From positions 30,064,337 through 30,128,336 of the forward strand of contig CM041780.1 of assembly GCA_023374045.1 (NCBI GenBank): a stretch of 64,000 nt of DNA, read 5' to 3'. The translations under genes were made by a program, and so were the position numbers. This document shows positions 33,073 through 46,334 of this stretch, one piece after another (positions within the stretch are counted from its first letter, which is position 1; each line of letters begins with the position of its first letter). The notes beneath the pieces were generated by a model that was not told where the DNA came from, made no database searches, and saw only the letters and a program-made list of their open reading frames with translations. This DNA comes from Limonium bicolor. Its lineage: Eukaryota; Streptophyta; Magnoliopsida; Caryophyllales; Plumbaginaceae.

Positions 33073-34052
33073 GCGCACAACCACTTAGTGTGTATTACCG
33101 TACAAGCGTACGTAGTGTATGTGACCTATATTGTGCATAGCACAAAATAATTGTTTTAATGGTTGGTGTGTGTGTTACGTAAACATACACATTCATTCAT
33201 GGTTTATTGGGGTAATTGCGCACAGAAGATGCGAATACCATTGTGATAAGTGTGTTTATTTGTTAACAATTGTGTGTGATAGTACAAGTGTGGGGAGTAG
33301 AGAAACTCCCGGGGAACTAAAACCCCGACATTATATGTTCATATGACAACTGTGTGTTGTATTTTGATAAAATATATGTGTATATATATACTATATAGTG
33401 ATTCATGAAAGAGTATGAAACCGACATAGAACCTAGTGAGAATGAGATTCCCTAGGCAACAGGATTAAGGTGAATGGAGGTAACTGATAGACGGAGTTCT
33501 ATCCCTTGGAGATGTTGTGATCATGATTAGAATGATTAAAAAGATAGAAAATTTGAAATGAGTGATTTACTTGATGCTTGAAATTGAAGTGGGAGGTGAA
33601 CTTGATTATCATGAGATCAAGGGAAGCCGAACACAAATTGGGGTGGAAGGATAGTTTAACACTAATGCTAATCACATCAGGGTTGGATGATTCTTGAAGC
33701 TCCCCTTAAGTGGTCACAACTAACCACGCTAAGAAAAGAAGCAAAGAGCGTAAGTTGGATTTGGAGTTGTATGTGTTTTCAAAAGGATTTTGAATTGGTA
33801 TTTATAAAACGTCGATAGATACTTTACATAATTAAAGTTTTCTTACTTAACCTCACAAGGAAAAATTTTAAATTTAAGTGATTGCTTTGATCTCCCAAAG
33901 AAACGGGGACGGAAGGTGTCCATCGCGACCGGGTTCTGCGGGACCACAGTGTATATAAAAGGATATTTTTGGTTGCCATACATGCTAAGACATGTTGTGT
34001 GGTATGTGTAATAAATATTATTTTGACCCTGATTCCCAAAAGTGTATGCTAT

Positions 34053-34290
34053 TACGACCTATGAGTCTAAATGTGTTGTGTTACATAGACCTATGTGTCT
34101 AAAGGCTGTTATGTTATCAAGACCTATGTGTCTAAATGTTGTTATGTTACCCAAGACCAGAGAGTCTAAGGGTTGTCATGTATGTGCAAATATTGTTAAG
34201 ATACTCGGACCATTGAGTCCGAGGTTATCATGTGAGTATGTTATGTTATGTATGGAAGTGAATGTGTTACCCGGACCATTAAGTCCGAGG
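34053..34290 (+). repeat. Array of small covarying hairpins, element A
   Basis: Six units spaced roughly 35-60 bp: AGAC/GTCT stems with loops such as CTATGT or CAGAGA, and GGAC/GTCC stems with loop CATTAA or CATTGA. The outer pair switches between A:T and G:C on both arms. It lies about 120 bp before the terminal polypurine tract. Confidence 0.7.
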
Positions 34291-34396
34291 GTGTGATGTA
34301 AAGTGTGTTTGGTTATGGAAGTTTTATTTTTATATGTAATCCCCGTATTCTAATCCAATGATGTGTGGGATGTGTGAACTTCGAGGACGAAGTTCT

Positions 34397-34413
34397 TTTT
34401 AAGGGGGGTAGAT
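34397..34413 (+). promoter_or_regulatory. Terminal polypurine tract, element A
   Basis: TTTTAAGGGGGGTAGAT directly abuts the right LTR, which starts at 34414. Confidence 0.92.
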
Positions 34414-37400
34414 TGAAATACCCCAAACCTTGATATGTTGTTTAAATACTAAACTATGATATTTAAAGGCTAAAAAGTGCCTTATAAACATCAGTGCACA
34501 ATTTAAACCACGGTGAGAACAATAAAGTACCATAAATATAGTTTGAGCAAAAACATGCTCTAAACTTGGAGTGGACTTGGTTAGGACCCAAAGAACCTAC
34601 CAAGACTAAATAATATTCAATTATGATTTAATAAGGCTAATTAAGTCCTTAGGAAACATTGGTAGACAGTTAAACCAAACAAAACACAAGAAAATAACTT
34701 AAAGTCAATAAGAGCAAAAATGTGCTCTAAGCTTGGGATAAATGTGTATAAGACCTAAAGGTCATACCTTTACCTTATAAATATGTTAATAAACATATTA
34801 AATCAATTACTAAAGAAAACCAAGCTTGAAAACAAGTTAAAACACAAAATGTGCTTTAAGGAGTCTTAAAGCACATTTTTGAAAAATTATCTTGTAAATG
34901 AGTTTTGAATGGCTAAATGTCCATCATTACTCTTTAATTAACATGTGTACTATATAGTATCACATTTGGAAGTCTAAATCAATGGGAAATCAAAAATTTC
35001 ACATCTATGTGCCTTGTTTAGTGAATAGTAACCAAAATATGCAAATTTATAACATAAGTCAATATAAGTAAGTTAATTGGTAAAAAAAGACTATTATACC
35101 CCTAGGTAGAGATGGGGGCCGGTTTTTATTATGGTGAGTCACCAACATGTAAAAGAAATCAATTAAGGAAAGGAAGGAAAAGTAAGTAAAAGAAGAAAGC
35201 TACTTTATAAGGTAAATATCTTGTAAAAGCAACACCTCATTTCATTTTTCTCATTACTCTCTTGTTCCCACCGTAGCCAACCTTTCTTCCTCCTCTCTCC
35301 ATCGGTTTAGCTACAGCATCAATGCCATCTCCAACTTCCATGGCTTGTATCTCCAAGCTCCCTTTGCTAAATCAAAAACAAAGACCACCATTCTTCTAGT
35401 TGGAGCAAGCTCTACACTTCTCTCTTTTCAAACCTTCAAGAACTCCATTTCGGTGCCATGGAGATTCACCATTGATGGAGCTTGAGCTCATATTTTCATG
35501 CCTTGTCATTCTCCTTTGCTTTAAGGTAAGGAAAATCAAAGAAAAACCAAGTTTCCTTTCATTTTCTTGTATAACCGAAAATTCACCTTACAATGGTGCA
35601 TTACCTTTCTATCTTCTTAGCTTAATTCAAACTTCAAAGGGCTAGGAGGAGTCCTATCTTGCCACTTGTTCAAGTTCCCTTTCAAATTCCAAAGGTAAAT
35701 ATCATTTTAGTGTATTAAAACACTTATGTTAAACTAGGGTTTGTATATGAGTTTAAGTGTGAATTCTTAAGCTCATTACCCTTATATGTGTATTGATTAG
35801 AAAGTTGACAAGTGATCAAACTCCTTGCTGATTTTCAGTTTAAGGAAACAAGAAAGAAGTTTGAGAGGAAAAGAGGTAAACAAACTATCTCAATGTAGTT
35901 TAAATGCCTAGGAAAAATGAGCTTGATTTGCTTGATAAAATACCTAAGGAGCCAATGGTGAATGACCTAGTAAAATGCTCTCAAGGAAACTATTAAAGGG
36001 CATATGTGTTGTTGTATGTAATTGCAGGTCAAAGGCATTATTTATGTGGGAAATTCAGTGTTTAAGGTTTATAGCAATTAAGGGCCTAAGAGCCATGTTA
36101 TTTAAGGGCGTAAGTGCCAAGCAATTTAAGTTTATGCACTATATTGTGATGTAGTGTAAATTTGGTGAAGTTTTGTGTGTGAGAAAGTTCTTGGTGGACT
36201 TAGGTGTTCGTGAATGAAATAAGGTAAAAACCTAAGTGTTTGGATGTGAGAATATACAAGAGAAGCTATGGCAAAATTTGGAAAATGTATAAGAAGTTCT
36301 AAGTGTTTTAAATGAGTTTTGGTGAACTAGGAAGTGTTAAAAATGAACAAGTGCTTTACTAGGGAAGAAAGCATGTATTAAGGTGATTTAGAGTGATACA
36401 AGGATTTAGGTATTATCTTGGAAGTTCTAGGAATTCAATGTGTGTTTTTGAGGATGTATTAAAGTCTTGGAGAAGTTTGTTTAAGGTTTAGGAATGTTGA
36501 TGTACAAGGAGGAAATGATGTTTAGGTAAGATGTGAAAAAGGAGATTTAGTTAGTAAGAAAAGATGTTTGAGAGATGATGTTATGATGGTAAGGAAACAC
36601 TTTTGGCATAGTGGTTATCATAATTATGAAACACCACTTGGAGAAACTAAGGAGAAAACATTATAAGTGTTAGGAATTTTGGTAAGAAAAGAGTAAGTGT
36701 TTAAGGAGTTATAAAATGAGTTTTATGGATGTTATATGAAGGGTTAAAGGTGCCAAAAGATGTTAGAACACATTAGGAGGCTTGAGGAAAGGTTGGGAAG
36801 AAGTTTGACAAGTTTTGGACAAGTTCTGATGTTGTCCGACCCAGGGTGGGTCGGACAGCCCCTGTTAATTCACCGTTGATGTTTCTGGAATGGTCCAACC
36901 CAGAGGTCTTGGGTCGGACATGGGTCGGACAGGTGGATTTGAAAGACGGAAAAGTTTCTGGAATGGTCCGACCCAGTTGTGGGTTGGACGGTGGGTCGGA
37001 CGGCCCAAAACATGTAAAAAAACAAACAAACTAAGTGAGGTTTAAGTAGTAAACCCTAGTAAGTTATAATGACAATTAGTGAGGGAAAAGTTGTGCTAAA
37101 ATGCAAAAGTAAAACAAGTTAAGTGTGAAGTTATTTAACTAAGTTAACGGGGATAAGTTATGAGCATTAGACTTTAAACAATCATGTTACCCCAGTGTTA
37201 ATAAAAGTACATGTAATGTTACCAGTTGTTCGAGAATTGTTCAAGGAACATAAGTGGACATGATAGAGTGGACTCCGGTGACAGGTATGGTTTTCTTGCA
37301 ACCTGTGTCCTACCGGATTACACCGGCTTATATGCCAATGTGTTTTTCTGTATGTTTGCCACGTTATAAGATAAATCATGAAACGAGTTTACAGTCGTTA

Positions 37401-38820
37401 TTGTTGTGTGTTTACGTGTCGATACCGGTAACCTCGAATGCGCATGGAAGGCTAGCTAATCACTATTAGGTAAACGTAAGAGAATGGTATCCGGTAATAA
37501 CGTTTCCGACCTAAGGAACGTTCTAACCACGGCTATGCATGAGTTTAGTCATGTGATGTTTGTGTGTGAATGTATGACTCTCTCTTCCCTGATGTGTGTC
37601 TAACAAGACTTAACCTAATGTTTGTGATTGTTTATTGAGTTCAATGTTGAACTTCTAACAAGTGCTAACGGGGGAAGTGAGGAGTCCGGTATTGTTCCGG
37701 CCACGCGTGTGAGTATGGGGGTCGTTGTCATATCAGGTTCGATCCTCTCTGTATGTTATGGTTGTTTTCCAATTTGGTTTCCAACCTTCCCTTTAGCTTA
37801 ACCAAGGCTATTTTACTGACTCACGTCGGGCCACATGGGCATACTATGTTTATGTTTTTTCGGTGTGCTTGGATCACTATATCCGAGGCACCTTGTGTTA
37901 AGTTATCTGTTCATCTAACGGGACGGTAACGAGTTATGTAACGAGCTTATCATGAGACTGGCAACATTCTCTAGGCTACAAGTGAACTTAATATGTTTGG
38001 GCCGGTTCAAAAAGGGAACCATTCCTGTTATGTTATGTATTATTGTTGGACTGCAACTCTTATTGCGTTGTGATGTGATAAGTTGTTAAGATGTGGAGTA
38101 TGTGGTTATGGATATGAATTCCAGTTTATTGTAAGAGGCGTTTAAGGATAACCCGATTGGTGGGTATGTGTCATCTATTAAGGAAATAGCTCCGTTAAAG
38201 GAGAAACACTCTAGGGGTTAAAGATCACAATTAGTGATTTGTTAAGTGTAGTTGTATTAGCTGTTTTAATGAGCCATTGTTGCGCAGTGTAATGTGTTGT
38301 GTATTTGAAGTTTACATGCACGATTCAAATATAATCAACCGCATGCCAAGACGACAAATAGTTGTGCGTGGCCCGGTAGCATGCGGGCTGCGGGATTACC
38401 ATACCAGCAAAGGTCCTGAGCCCCTGGGGGGTGGCCACCCTTTCTCTTCTTTTCTTATTTCAGGTACAAGGAGCTGGAAGCCGTTCGAGAGTAGGACGGG
38501 GTAGTCGTTGTACATGGGTAATCATTTAAGTTATATATGTATAGTAGGTGTAGTAAGACCGAAATTGTTATCGGCATTAGTTTGTGAATACTCGGTACAG
38601 TCGAAATGTGTATGTTGTTGTTGTTGTTAATGGAAAGAGATAATAATGTGTAGTCGCTTGGGAATCTAGTCCATCAGACCGATACAATGTATATGTAATA
38701 GCCTTGTTAGCCACGTGGGTGGTTAACGGCGTGTAACACCAGCGAGTTAAGTAATGTGATGAAGTATGTTTTCCGCTGCAGTTTATTGTTAAGTGTGTTA
38801 ATGTTGGATAGGGTGTTACA
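34414..38820 (+). repeat. Element A 3' LTR
   Basis: 4407 bp, TGAAATACCCC to GGGTGTTACA. Same block order as the left LTR, with scattered substitutions and about 110 extra bases at about 36293-36403, so A is older than E and B. Hairpin array at about 36833-37003; structured module at about 38340-38500 with TTTCAG/GTAC at 38463/38464. Confidence 0.94.
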
Positions 38821-38825
38821 CCGGG
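38821..38825. repeat. Target-site duplication of element A (right)
   Basis: ccggg, an exact copy of 1856-1860. Confidence 0.95.
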
Positions 38826-39611
38826 TTCTTTCTCTTCTTTGCCCCTAGAGTCTCTTCCCGAGTCGGGAGCATTAGCTCCGTCCTCGAGGCAGCGTCGTAA
38901 CACTTCTGGAATCTCATTGGTAAGTTCTCACAAGGTTAAACGGTACTGTAGTAAGTAAAGAATTTATGGCTTCCATGTTAATACCTGGATGGTAGTGTAG
39001 AGGGTAGCACCCATCGCCATCTGGATGCGAAACAATAGTCCTCCCCAGAACTTCTCGACCTTAACGGTCTCTGAGTAATCAACACCGGGGATGAAGTCCA
39101 GCAGACCAATGAATCGAGCGTAGTATTCATCCACGGTCAGACCTCCCTGAGACAATGTCTCAAACTCATGGCGCTTCTTCTGCTTGAGGTGCGCCGGGTA
39201 ATACTTCCCTCTCAGCAACTCGACAAAGGCATCCCACGAAAAGTCGGGTATAGCCAGGTGATGGCCCTTGACCAACCTCCACCAAGTGCTGGCTGCATCC
39301 TTCAGATGGAAAGCAGCAATGACAACCTTCTGGTTGGCAGGTACTTGTAAAGCCTCGTAGGCCTTCTCATGTTCAACTATGAATCGCTCCAAGGCTACGG
39401 GGTCTGGCTCCCCTGAATATGTAGGTGGTCGGGTCTCAGTAACTGACTTCAGCCAGTTCGTTTCCCTGGGCTGTGGTGGGTGGGCTGGTGCTCCTCCTAT
39501 TTGAGTACCAAACTGTGCGAGTACGGCAGCAACCGTCTCTGCAACTCCTGGAATGACGGGGTCACCGCCTTCACCTTTACCAGTACCACGCCCTCTAGTT
39601 CCCCCAGACAT
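38826..39611 (-). pseudogene. D gag pseudogene, 5' part (exons 1 and 2a)
   Basis: ATG 39611 gives MSGGTRGRG, equivalent to the Gag start of E. The capsid core is recognisable (RPPTYSGEPDP, FHLKDAASTWW, YYARFIGLLDF). Exon 1 runs 39611-38985, an intron 38984-38906 (donor CATCCAG/GTATTA, acceptor GATTCCAG/AAG), and exon 2a 38905-38826. The intron lies between TTIQ and KCY, exactly where the E gag intron lies between TTLQ and ECY. Element A splits exon 2, which resumes at 1860 in the same frame. Leu/Ile-level divergence from E is considerable, so D belongs to another lineage of the same group. An upstream in-frame ATG at 39659 is less likely, because homology begins at MSGG. Confidence 0.82.
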
Positions 39612-39843
39612 CTGTAGTACAGTATGCCACAAAAATACTCGGTAAATTACCGTACACAACCAGTAGATATTGCATTGCCTTAAAGGCTAATATATCACGC
39701 AATTTGCGTTACTAGACACAATATCTTTTAAGACGAATCGTCTCGTACCTCCCAAACGTTTTCCGAAATTTCCCAAGTCCTAAGCTCACTGTCTTAACCT
39801 ATTTTCTCGTCATCAGAGCGGTACTCCGCTCTGATACCACTTT
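39612..39843 (-). promoter_or_regulatory. D leader with primer-binding site and PBS hairpin
   Basis: PBS TGGTATCAGAGC on the minus strand at 39839-39828, 4 bases from the LTR. The hairpin at 39812-39835 has arms ATCAGAGCGG and CCGCTCTGAT with loop AGTA. Compared with A and B, the last stem pair is changed on both arms (A:T to G:C). Confidence 0.88.
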
Positions 39844-42800
39844 TGTAACACCCCTCTCCTTAATCACGTAATAATCTCTCACGTAGCAATAAATAAAACG
39901 TCTTACAGCAGAAGAATAAATAACAATAACAATACTCACTCGGGTGTCTCCGACCATTACTCGCCCATGCAAGTAACGAAGCCAAACTACATCCAACTTC
40001 CAACATAAACAAACTACTAACCGTCGTGATAACGAGAAAACTCCTATACATCATACTAAGTCCATAAACATAAATATCGACAGGTGAGCGTCTACCCAAT
40101 CCCAAATATACATAACCTTTCCATAATACAATTCACTACCTTCATTGCTATATAAACAAACTCCATGTGCGGTAATTAAAGTAAACTCTAATTACCCTGT
40201 TCCCGCACTTCGGCTTCTGCGATAATCAACAACCTGCATATGGTGTAGTATCAGCGACAGACGCTGAGTATGCCTGGCCTGGACCATAATGGTCACGTAG
40301 TCATTTTAACCATCTCATAATTAGATTGGTTTCATGCTTTACCATTTTACAGTTATAATCAATACTATAATATACATGTATAATATACATAACCATTCAT
40401 CCAAACATTAATAACCAACTTAACCATCCATCCAATCCAAACATTCATTTAATATCTCAAACAACAATTGTATATCGAACGTATCGAATAACTCCAGTAT
40501 AATGTACAATGTACAATCGCCGTAGCGTACAGTTTAAAGTATAATGTACAATGTACAATCGCCATAGCGTTTAGTTTACAGTATAATGTACAATGTACAA
40601 TCGCCGTAGCGTTTAGTTTCCATAGTTAATTTATTTTGGCCTTTAAGGCCCCTTCCAACCATGTTTAATTAATACCAGTTGGGCGTCATGTTAAGACAAC
40701 CCGATAACCTCACCATTGACAGTAGTCCTCCCGTACACACAAAGGTGCTCATTTCGCCAGAGGTCCGGAGGCCCCTGACTATACTCTTATGTCTCGTAAG
40801 ACGTCCATAGAAAAGGCTGTAGCCACCTGACCCATGATCCAAATAGGGCTCGTTGGGTATAACCTGGAGCGGAATCCAATCGGAAACCCCTCAGTGATCA
40901 CACTGCGCAACCAAGTAGTTCGTAAACTACCGGGATTCCTCACCTCAACTCATACCATCTCTCTCATAATGTTTAAGATCTGCTCTTAGTCTTATGGAGA
41001 ATATACTATTAATTAGCTTCCCAATGTGTCTCACGCATACCTAGAAAGAATCTAGGTTGTATTCATGTTCGAGATCCATGCTCTAGAGACCGACAATGTC
41101 GTGACTCGTTTCCTAAGTGTTTTACTTAGGTTCCCATATACTTAATATTAATACTATGGTATTATATCAAGTAACCGTCTTGTTATCACAATAACGTATA
41201 TGTATGTTTATATAAGTCGATCTATAGTCGACGTAGTGTTAGTCCCGTAGGACGCTCGTGCATAATAATTAATGCAATAGCACACATAATCACATACATG
41301 TATCCAAAAACACTTAACACACAAGTGATATCAACCAAATCCGAGCCCAAGGAGTTTCCTTAGGACAACTCGGATCAAACCCCTTTACATACCGTTCACC
41401 AAGACCTAGGATGCGCAGTGTAGACCACTAGCTCGTCAAGCGCCCTCGTCTGTAGTATAATCTAAACGTAATAAAACTATAAGTCAGTCTCCATGACTAA
41501 CCACATCCGGTATCTCCGAATAACAAGTAACCCCGACAGTTCATCCCCGTTTCCTACAGTTATTTGTTACGGGTTTCTTTAAACCGGTCGGCTTTCTTAC
41601 TTAAAACTCGTATGTCAAAACATTTCGACTATTAAGTTTAATTCCTTATATTTCTTTTAATCTTATCCACCATCTAGTTTAGGTACATAACCTATAGTTG
41701 CATGTATGCATGCATTCTTATATTATATTGTATTATTCTTTATATTGTATCATTTTCCCACCATCCATTATAGTACATTGTATATATACTCCATTATATT
41801 TAGCAAATAATATTTGCATCCAAAAACTCATAACTTATAGTTTGTAACTATTTTTTGTAATAACCACCACCATTATATTATACGGTCTCGAACCATCTTA
41901 TACATCCATCCTTATATACATTATTCTTGTATATGTATATATTTACCACGTAGGTAAGTTTCGTGAGTTTAATAAACTCTTATATTATATGTTACATTTT
42001 ATCATCTTATATTAGATGATTATTCCCATTAGTTGTATTATATTATACAACTTATATTAAGATTATTATCCTAATATTATGTAACATTTTATGTTGTAAT
42101 ACTTACAACTCCTAAGGTTTATTCCATAAATACCTTAGTTTATAAATCTCATTTATTTATAGTTTGTCACATTATTTAATGTGAATATCCTTCCTTATTA
42201 ATTCCATCTAAACCATATAATTGTTATAACATTATAGACCATAGTCCAAAATTCATTTTCCAACTCTTATATATTCGGTACAGCCCTTCAATTTATTTTA
42301 ATTTCATTTTGACCACATAACATTATGTAATGTTATATACCATAACTATATCATATATATGATATTTTTTTCCTTTAATTTATAACCTATAGTTTTTATA
42401 CAAAACTATTATATATTGCCGCATAGGCACATATATTAAACCTTATTCTTTTTCCATAATCCATAGTTTCCTTTATTTACAAATTCACCCCATCATTTAT
42501 ACCATGTTATATATACCATATAATATAACATTTTTAACTTATAAAAGGGTATAACCTATGGTTATATTTTGTAAATTCCGAACAGACCCAAAAACTGTTC
42601 TATAATTGCCATTTGGCCCTATTTATAACATATAGTTTTATAATATCATTAAAACTATATATTATACACATATCTTAATAAATACCCTTATATAATTCTA
42701 AAAATCACCTAATTTCGCCAAAGGGTTATAATTACCCTTACTAACCCATATACTTTCGGTATTTATAATTCCACCACATATATTTCTCCAAAGTGTCATA

Positions 42801-45163
42801 ATGACATAATAACTATATATTATACATATATAGTTTATTTTAATTCCGAAATCAACCCAATAAATTCCTAAAAATTCCTAATAGCCCATGGGTGTTTATA
42901 ATACCATTTTACACCCTTAACTTTTGGAAATAACATATTTACCACATATGTTATAAAATTGTTACAATAAAATACTTATCTTATTATAAAACCTTAAATA
43001 AGTTATCTAACTTATTTAATTTGGTCAAAACCTACCATATGGTCAAGGTTGACCACCTGAATATTTCCTTGACCATTAATCTCCACATATTACGGTTTAT
43101 ACCCATATCTTTTCAGAAATTACCATTTAACCCCAAAACTTATATAATCTTATAATTTTTATTTAAACTCCTTTAAACCTCCAATTTTCGGCTATATCCT
43201 TTTATAGCCCCCAAATTTAATTTAATTACACCTATGACACCAATTCCTTGCGGTAATAATTATATATCACCTAAACTTAAATAAAAGCTTATAAATGCAT
43301 AATTAAAATGGCCTAAAATACATGGCCTTATTACAAACATTAGCTTATAAAATAAATTACACATAAATGTCCATAAAAGCCTTAAACTCTCGGCCCTTAC
43401 ACATATATTTTCTTTATTTACCAATTTTCCACATAATGTCTTAAATTTGACAATTATGCTAATTAATTAGTTATAAAAATTTACTAAACCATTCCTTAAT
43501 CACCTAAGGTCAAAATAAGACCTTAATTAACCATTCACTCACGGCACAATATGTATACATATGTATAAACACATATTAATATACCAAGTGTAGGTTTAAG
43601 TGATTTATACCTTGTTTTTGCCAAGCTAAGGCCTTGTTTGGACACGCCTGTTTGAAGATAATTTCTCCACAGCATTATTAACATGTTTTCAAACAGAAAT
43701 TAAGGCATGATTAGTCTCCAAGCAAGATCTAACCATAAGAAGTGTTTAATGTCAATTTTCAAGGTAAAATTTACCTTAGAACACCAAGGCAAATACAAGT
43801 TTCTTCGGCCTGTTTTTACAGTAGGCAAAGAGTGTCAAAAGAGCTACTAAAACCAAGCTTTAAACTGGTATAACTCAGACTGGAAGATGGCAAATTTTTA
43901 CCTTGATTAAAATGCCTAAAATGGTGTTTTTGGCTTGGATCTGGATATACCTTGAAGCTCTTGATGTACCAACTGAATAATTATGTTAAGATGAAGATAA
44001 TAAGGCTAGGAACAAAGTTTCACAGCCGAATTTGAAGGGAATCAAAAGCTATGTGCTTAAAGCACATTTTTATACCTTAAGAACAAGATTAGCTTCCTCC
44101 ACCTTCTTCCCTTGTTAATTCCGAGATACACCCTCCATTTAACCTCCAAAACAACCTAAGAACATTGATGGAAGTGTTTGATGCTTTGCTCCATTGAAAG
44201 AGGTAAGAATTGTGAAGAAAATGAACATAACATGACTAATTAAGCTTACCTAGGTAACAAGGTGTTCTTCACTGAACTTGGCTGTGTTCTTACGTAAATG
44301 GAGAAGCAGATGGAGAGGATAGAGCATCTGGTGTAGGCTGGGATGGAAGGGAATGAGAGAAATAAGTGAGTTTAGCCTTTAATGACTTAATTAATTACTT
44401 TTTCAAATTGTAATTGATGACTCATTATAACAGCTGGTTAATTGATTGGAGTTTGCTGATTGAGTGGGTATGAGAGGCATAAGAAGTCGGCAGCCCCTAG
44501 TCAAGACCATGGATGACTTTGACCATGGTCAAAGGTAAGTAATAAATGTTATTTTTTTTGGTACTATTCATACTAAATTGCCCATTTTGATTTTATTTTC
44601 AAACTTTGATTTAGACTTTATAATATAGTCTATCATGTCACATTAATGTTATAAAGAACTTAATATAGTCTTTACAGTGACAAAAAGTCATTATCTTAGA
44701 GCTCATACACAAAAAACGTGCTTTAAGGAATTTTAGTGCACATTTTGAGTCGCAGGGTGTTTCTGAGCTCTGTTTTCTTTGAGAACAGTTTTTTTTGTGT
44801 TCCTTACATGATATTTGATCATGGTATCCAATTTTATATCATTTAGTGGTCATTAGACCTTTAAGGTTTTCTTAGAGCACATTTTTGCCCTAATTGACCT
44901 TGAAGCATGTAAATGCTTGTTCTTTGTGTTGGAGTGTTGTCCAACAATTGTAATATGTTTATTAATGTGTTAATAAGCTTATGACAAAGTTTTAGGTCCT
45001 AAGAAGTTCATTTGGGTATTTATTTACCCTTAAACAGTCAAAGGGTGCAACATCTTGCTTTATGTTGACCACTATTGTTCTCAGTTGACTTTTAAGGCAT
45101 GTTTAGGCCTTAATTAATGTGATTAGATGTTTAATCCATGTTTTATTAGTTTGGGGTATTTCA
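39844..45163 (-). repeat. Element D 5' LTR
   Basis: About 5.3 kb, beginning TGAAATACCCC and ending GGGGTGTTACA on the minus strand, directly next to the D PBS. It has the acceptor-like ATATGCAG/GTTG near 40236 in a weak version of the structured module, a donor-like CCTAG/GTAAG near 44250 and an imperfect U3 palindrome near 44718. A 42 bp tandem repeat lies at 40495-40620. About 41600-43600 is very AT-rich with no frame of note. The GC-rich hairpin array is not visible. The distal D LTR is outside the window, so the TSD (aattc expected) cannot be checked. Confidence 0.8.
40495..40620. repeat. 42 bp tandem repeat, three copies, in D LTR
   Basis: Three exact-length 42 bp units (40495-40536, 40537-40578, 40579-40620), each with ATAATGTACAATGTACAATC followed by GCC(G/A)TAGCG. 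Units differ at only a few positions. GTAC-containing palindromes occur twice per unit. Confidence 0.92.
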
Positions 45164-46334
45164 AATTCATTTTAGTACAGCCGCCTTCGAGGTCTTGCGC
45201 AAATACCTAGAAACAGTCTAGGTCATTTTCATATTCGAGATCCTTGCTCTAGAGACCGATATATCCGAGTCTCGTTCCTTAATGTTTTACTTTGGGTAAT
45301 TATTATTGTAATATTCATCGTATGTTGATAAGTAATGACTACATTCATTAATGTTCGTGTGTGTGTATATATATATAAAGTCGAGTGATTTTCGTATCAC
45401 TCTAGTTCGGTGGACATTCGTGCACAATTAAATAATGCAAGAAAACGAGCAAGTCTTACATGATATATTTCACACAAACATATAAACACACATATAACTC
45501 TTACGCAATAAAACACATAATGTCAAAATCTAAGGAAGCCCTCAGGATGTTCAGACCACATCAGTCACATACTATACACCGTAATACTCGCTAGCATACT
45601 AATTTACGCTCGTCCGATGCTCCTCGTAGTCCTACGATCGGAATATACATAACGCTACGTGTTAATTCCTAAGACTAATTAAATTCGGTATTTCCGAATA
45701 ACCATTACACCACGACAGTTAAGCCTCCATAACTCACTAGTTAAATTTGTTCGTGTTCCCGCATGTTCGAATTTAGTTAGTTTTGTCGGTTTCGTTACGA
45801 TTCTCGTAACTCGTAGTATTTCTCTACTACTTAACTTTAATTCCTCATAACCAATGACATGTATTCATAGGCTACAAATCTGGATTATATTTACATTTTA
45901 TACTTATTTTTATTTTAAGTGTATATATATACATATATATAAATTATAACAACATAGTTTATGTCTACATATTATATTTGACCACATAATGTTATTATCT
46001 CTTAAACCCTTATTTTAAGTGTGGGTTGGTCAACATGTCCTTTTTGGTCAATGGAGTTGACTTGGTCAATTATGTTGACTTGGTTAGTTTATCCAAGAAC
46101 ATAAGTTAATATGATTCATATTATTACTTTTTTTTTTGAAAAACACATATGATTCATATTATTGCACTTGTATTATATAACTCTCACCATTTAATTTGTT
46201 ATACTTTAACATTAGAACTTCAAATCTAATGTGTTATAATGTATCATCCCATTTCATAGTTAATATTATATGATTTCCAACCATATTATATCATCTATTT
46301 TACTTTATATACTCTTACATATATATATATATAT
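45164..46334 (-). repeat. LTR fragment F interrupted by D
   Basis: Resembles the D LTR from about 41030 onward (shared GCTCTAGAGACCGA and following text), so it is part of a related minus-strand LTR into which D inserted after position 45163. Its left part is outside the window. It ends in a (TA)n stretch at about 46318-46333 where fragment G begins. No gene. Confidence 0.6.

Larger units (their letters stand above)
31670..34413 (+). other. Element A internal region, segment 4 (non-coding 3' part)
   Basis: Aligns with element B from about 53640 to 56498. It contains an inner polypurine tract (33055-33072), the small hairpin array (34053-34290) and the terminal polypurine tract. Longest frames are short (127 codons or fewer) and not conserved in B. 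Confidence 0.8.
1861..38820 (+). mobile_element. Element A: non-autonomous LTR retrotransposon, host to three nested insertions
   Basis: Two direct LTRs (1861-6153 and 34414-38820), a PBS for initiator-Met tRNA after the left LTR, a polypurine tract before the right LTR and a perfect ccggg TSD define a complete plus-strand element. After removing S1, S2 and E with their TSD copies, the internal region is about 5.0 kb: 6154-7034, 11916-12731, 16933-17492 and 31670-34413. It aligns in order with the 4.9 kb internal region of element B. No reading frame in it exceeds about 130 codons and none resembles gag or pol. Long LTRs with a non-coding internal domain are the hallmark of LARDs (large retrotransposon derivatives), so mobilisation must come from a partner. 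Shared PBS, PPT and hairpins point to an E-like element. Confidence 0.92.

Noticed and set aside
41600..43600. Very AT-rich stretch in the D LTR as a separate satellite or matrix-attachment region
   Set aside because: S1 has a comparable AT-rich middle (9000-10620) at the corresponding place, so it is normal for this LTR lineage.
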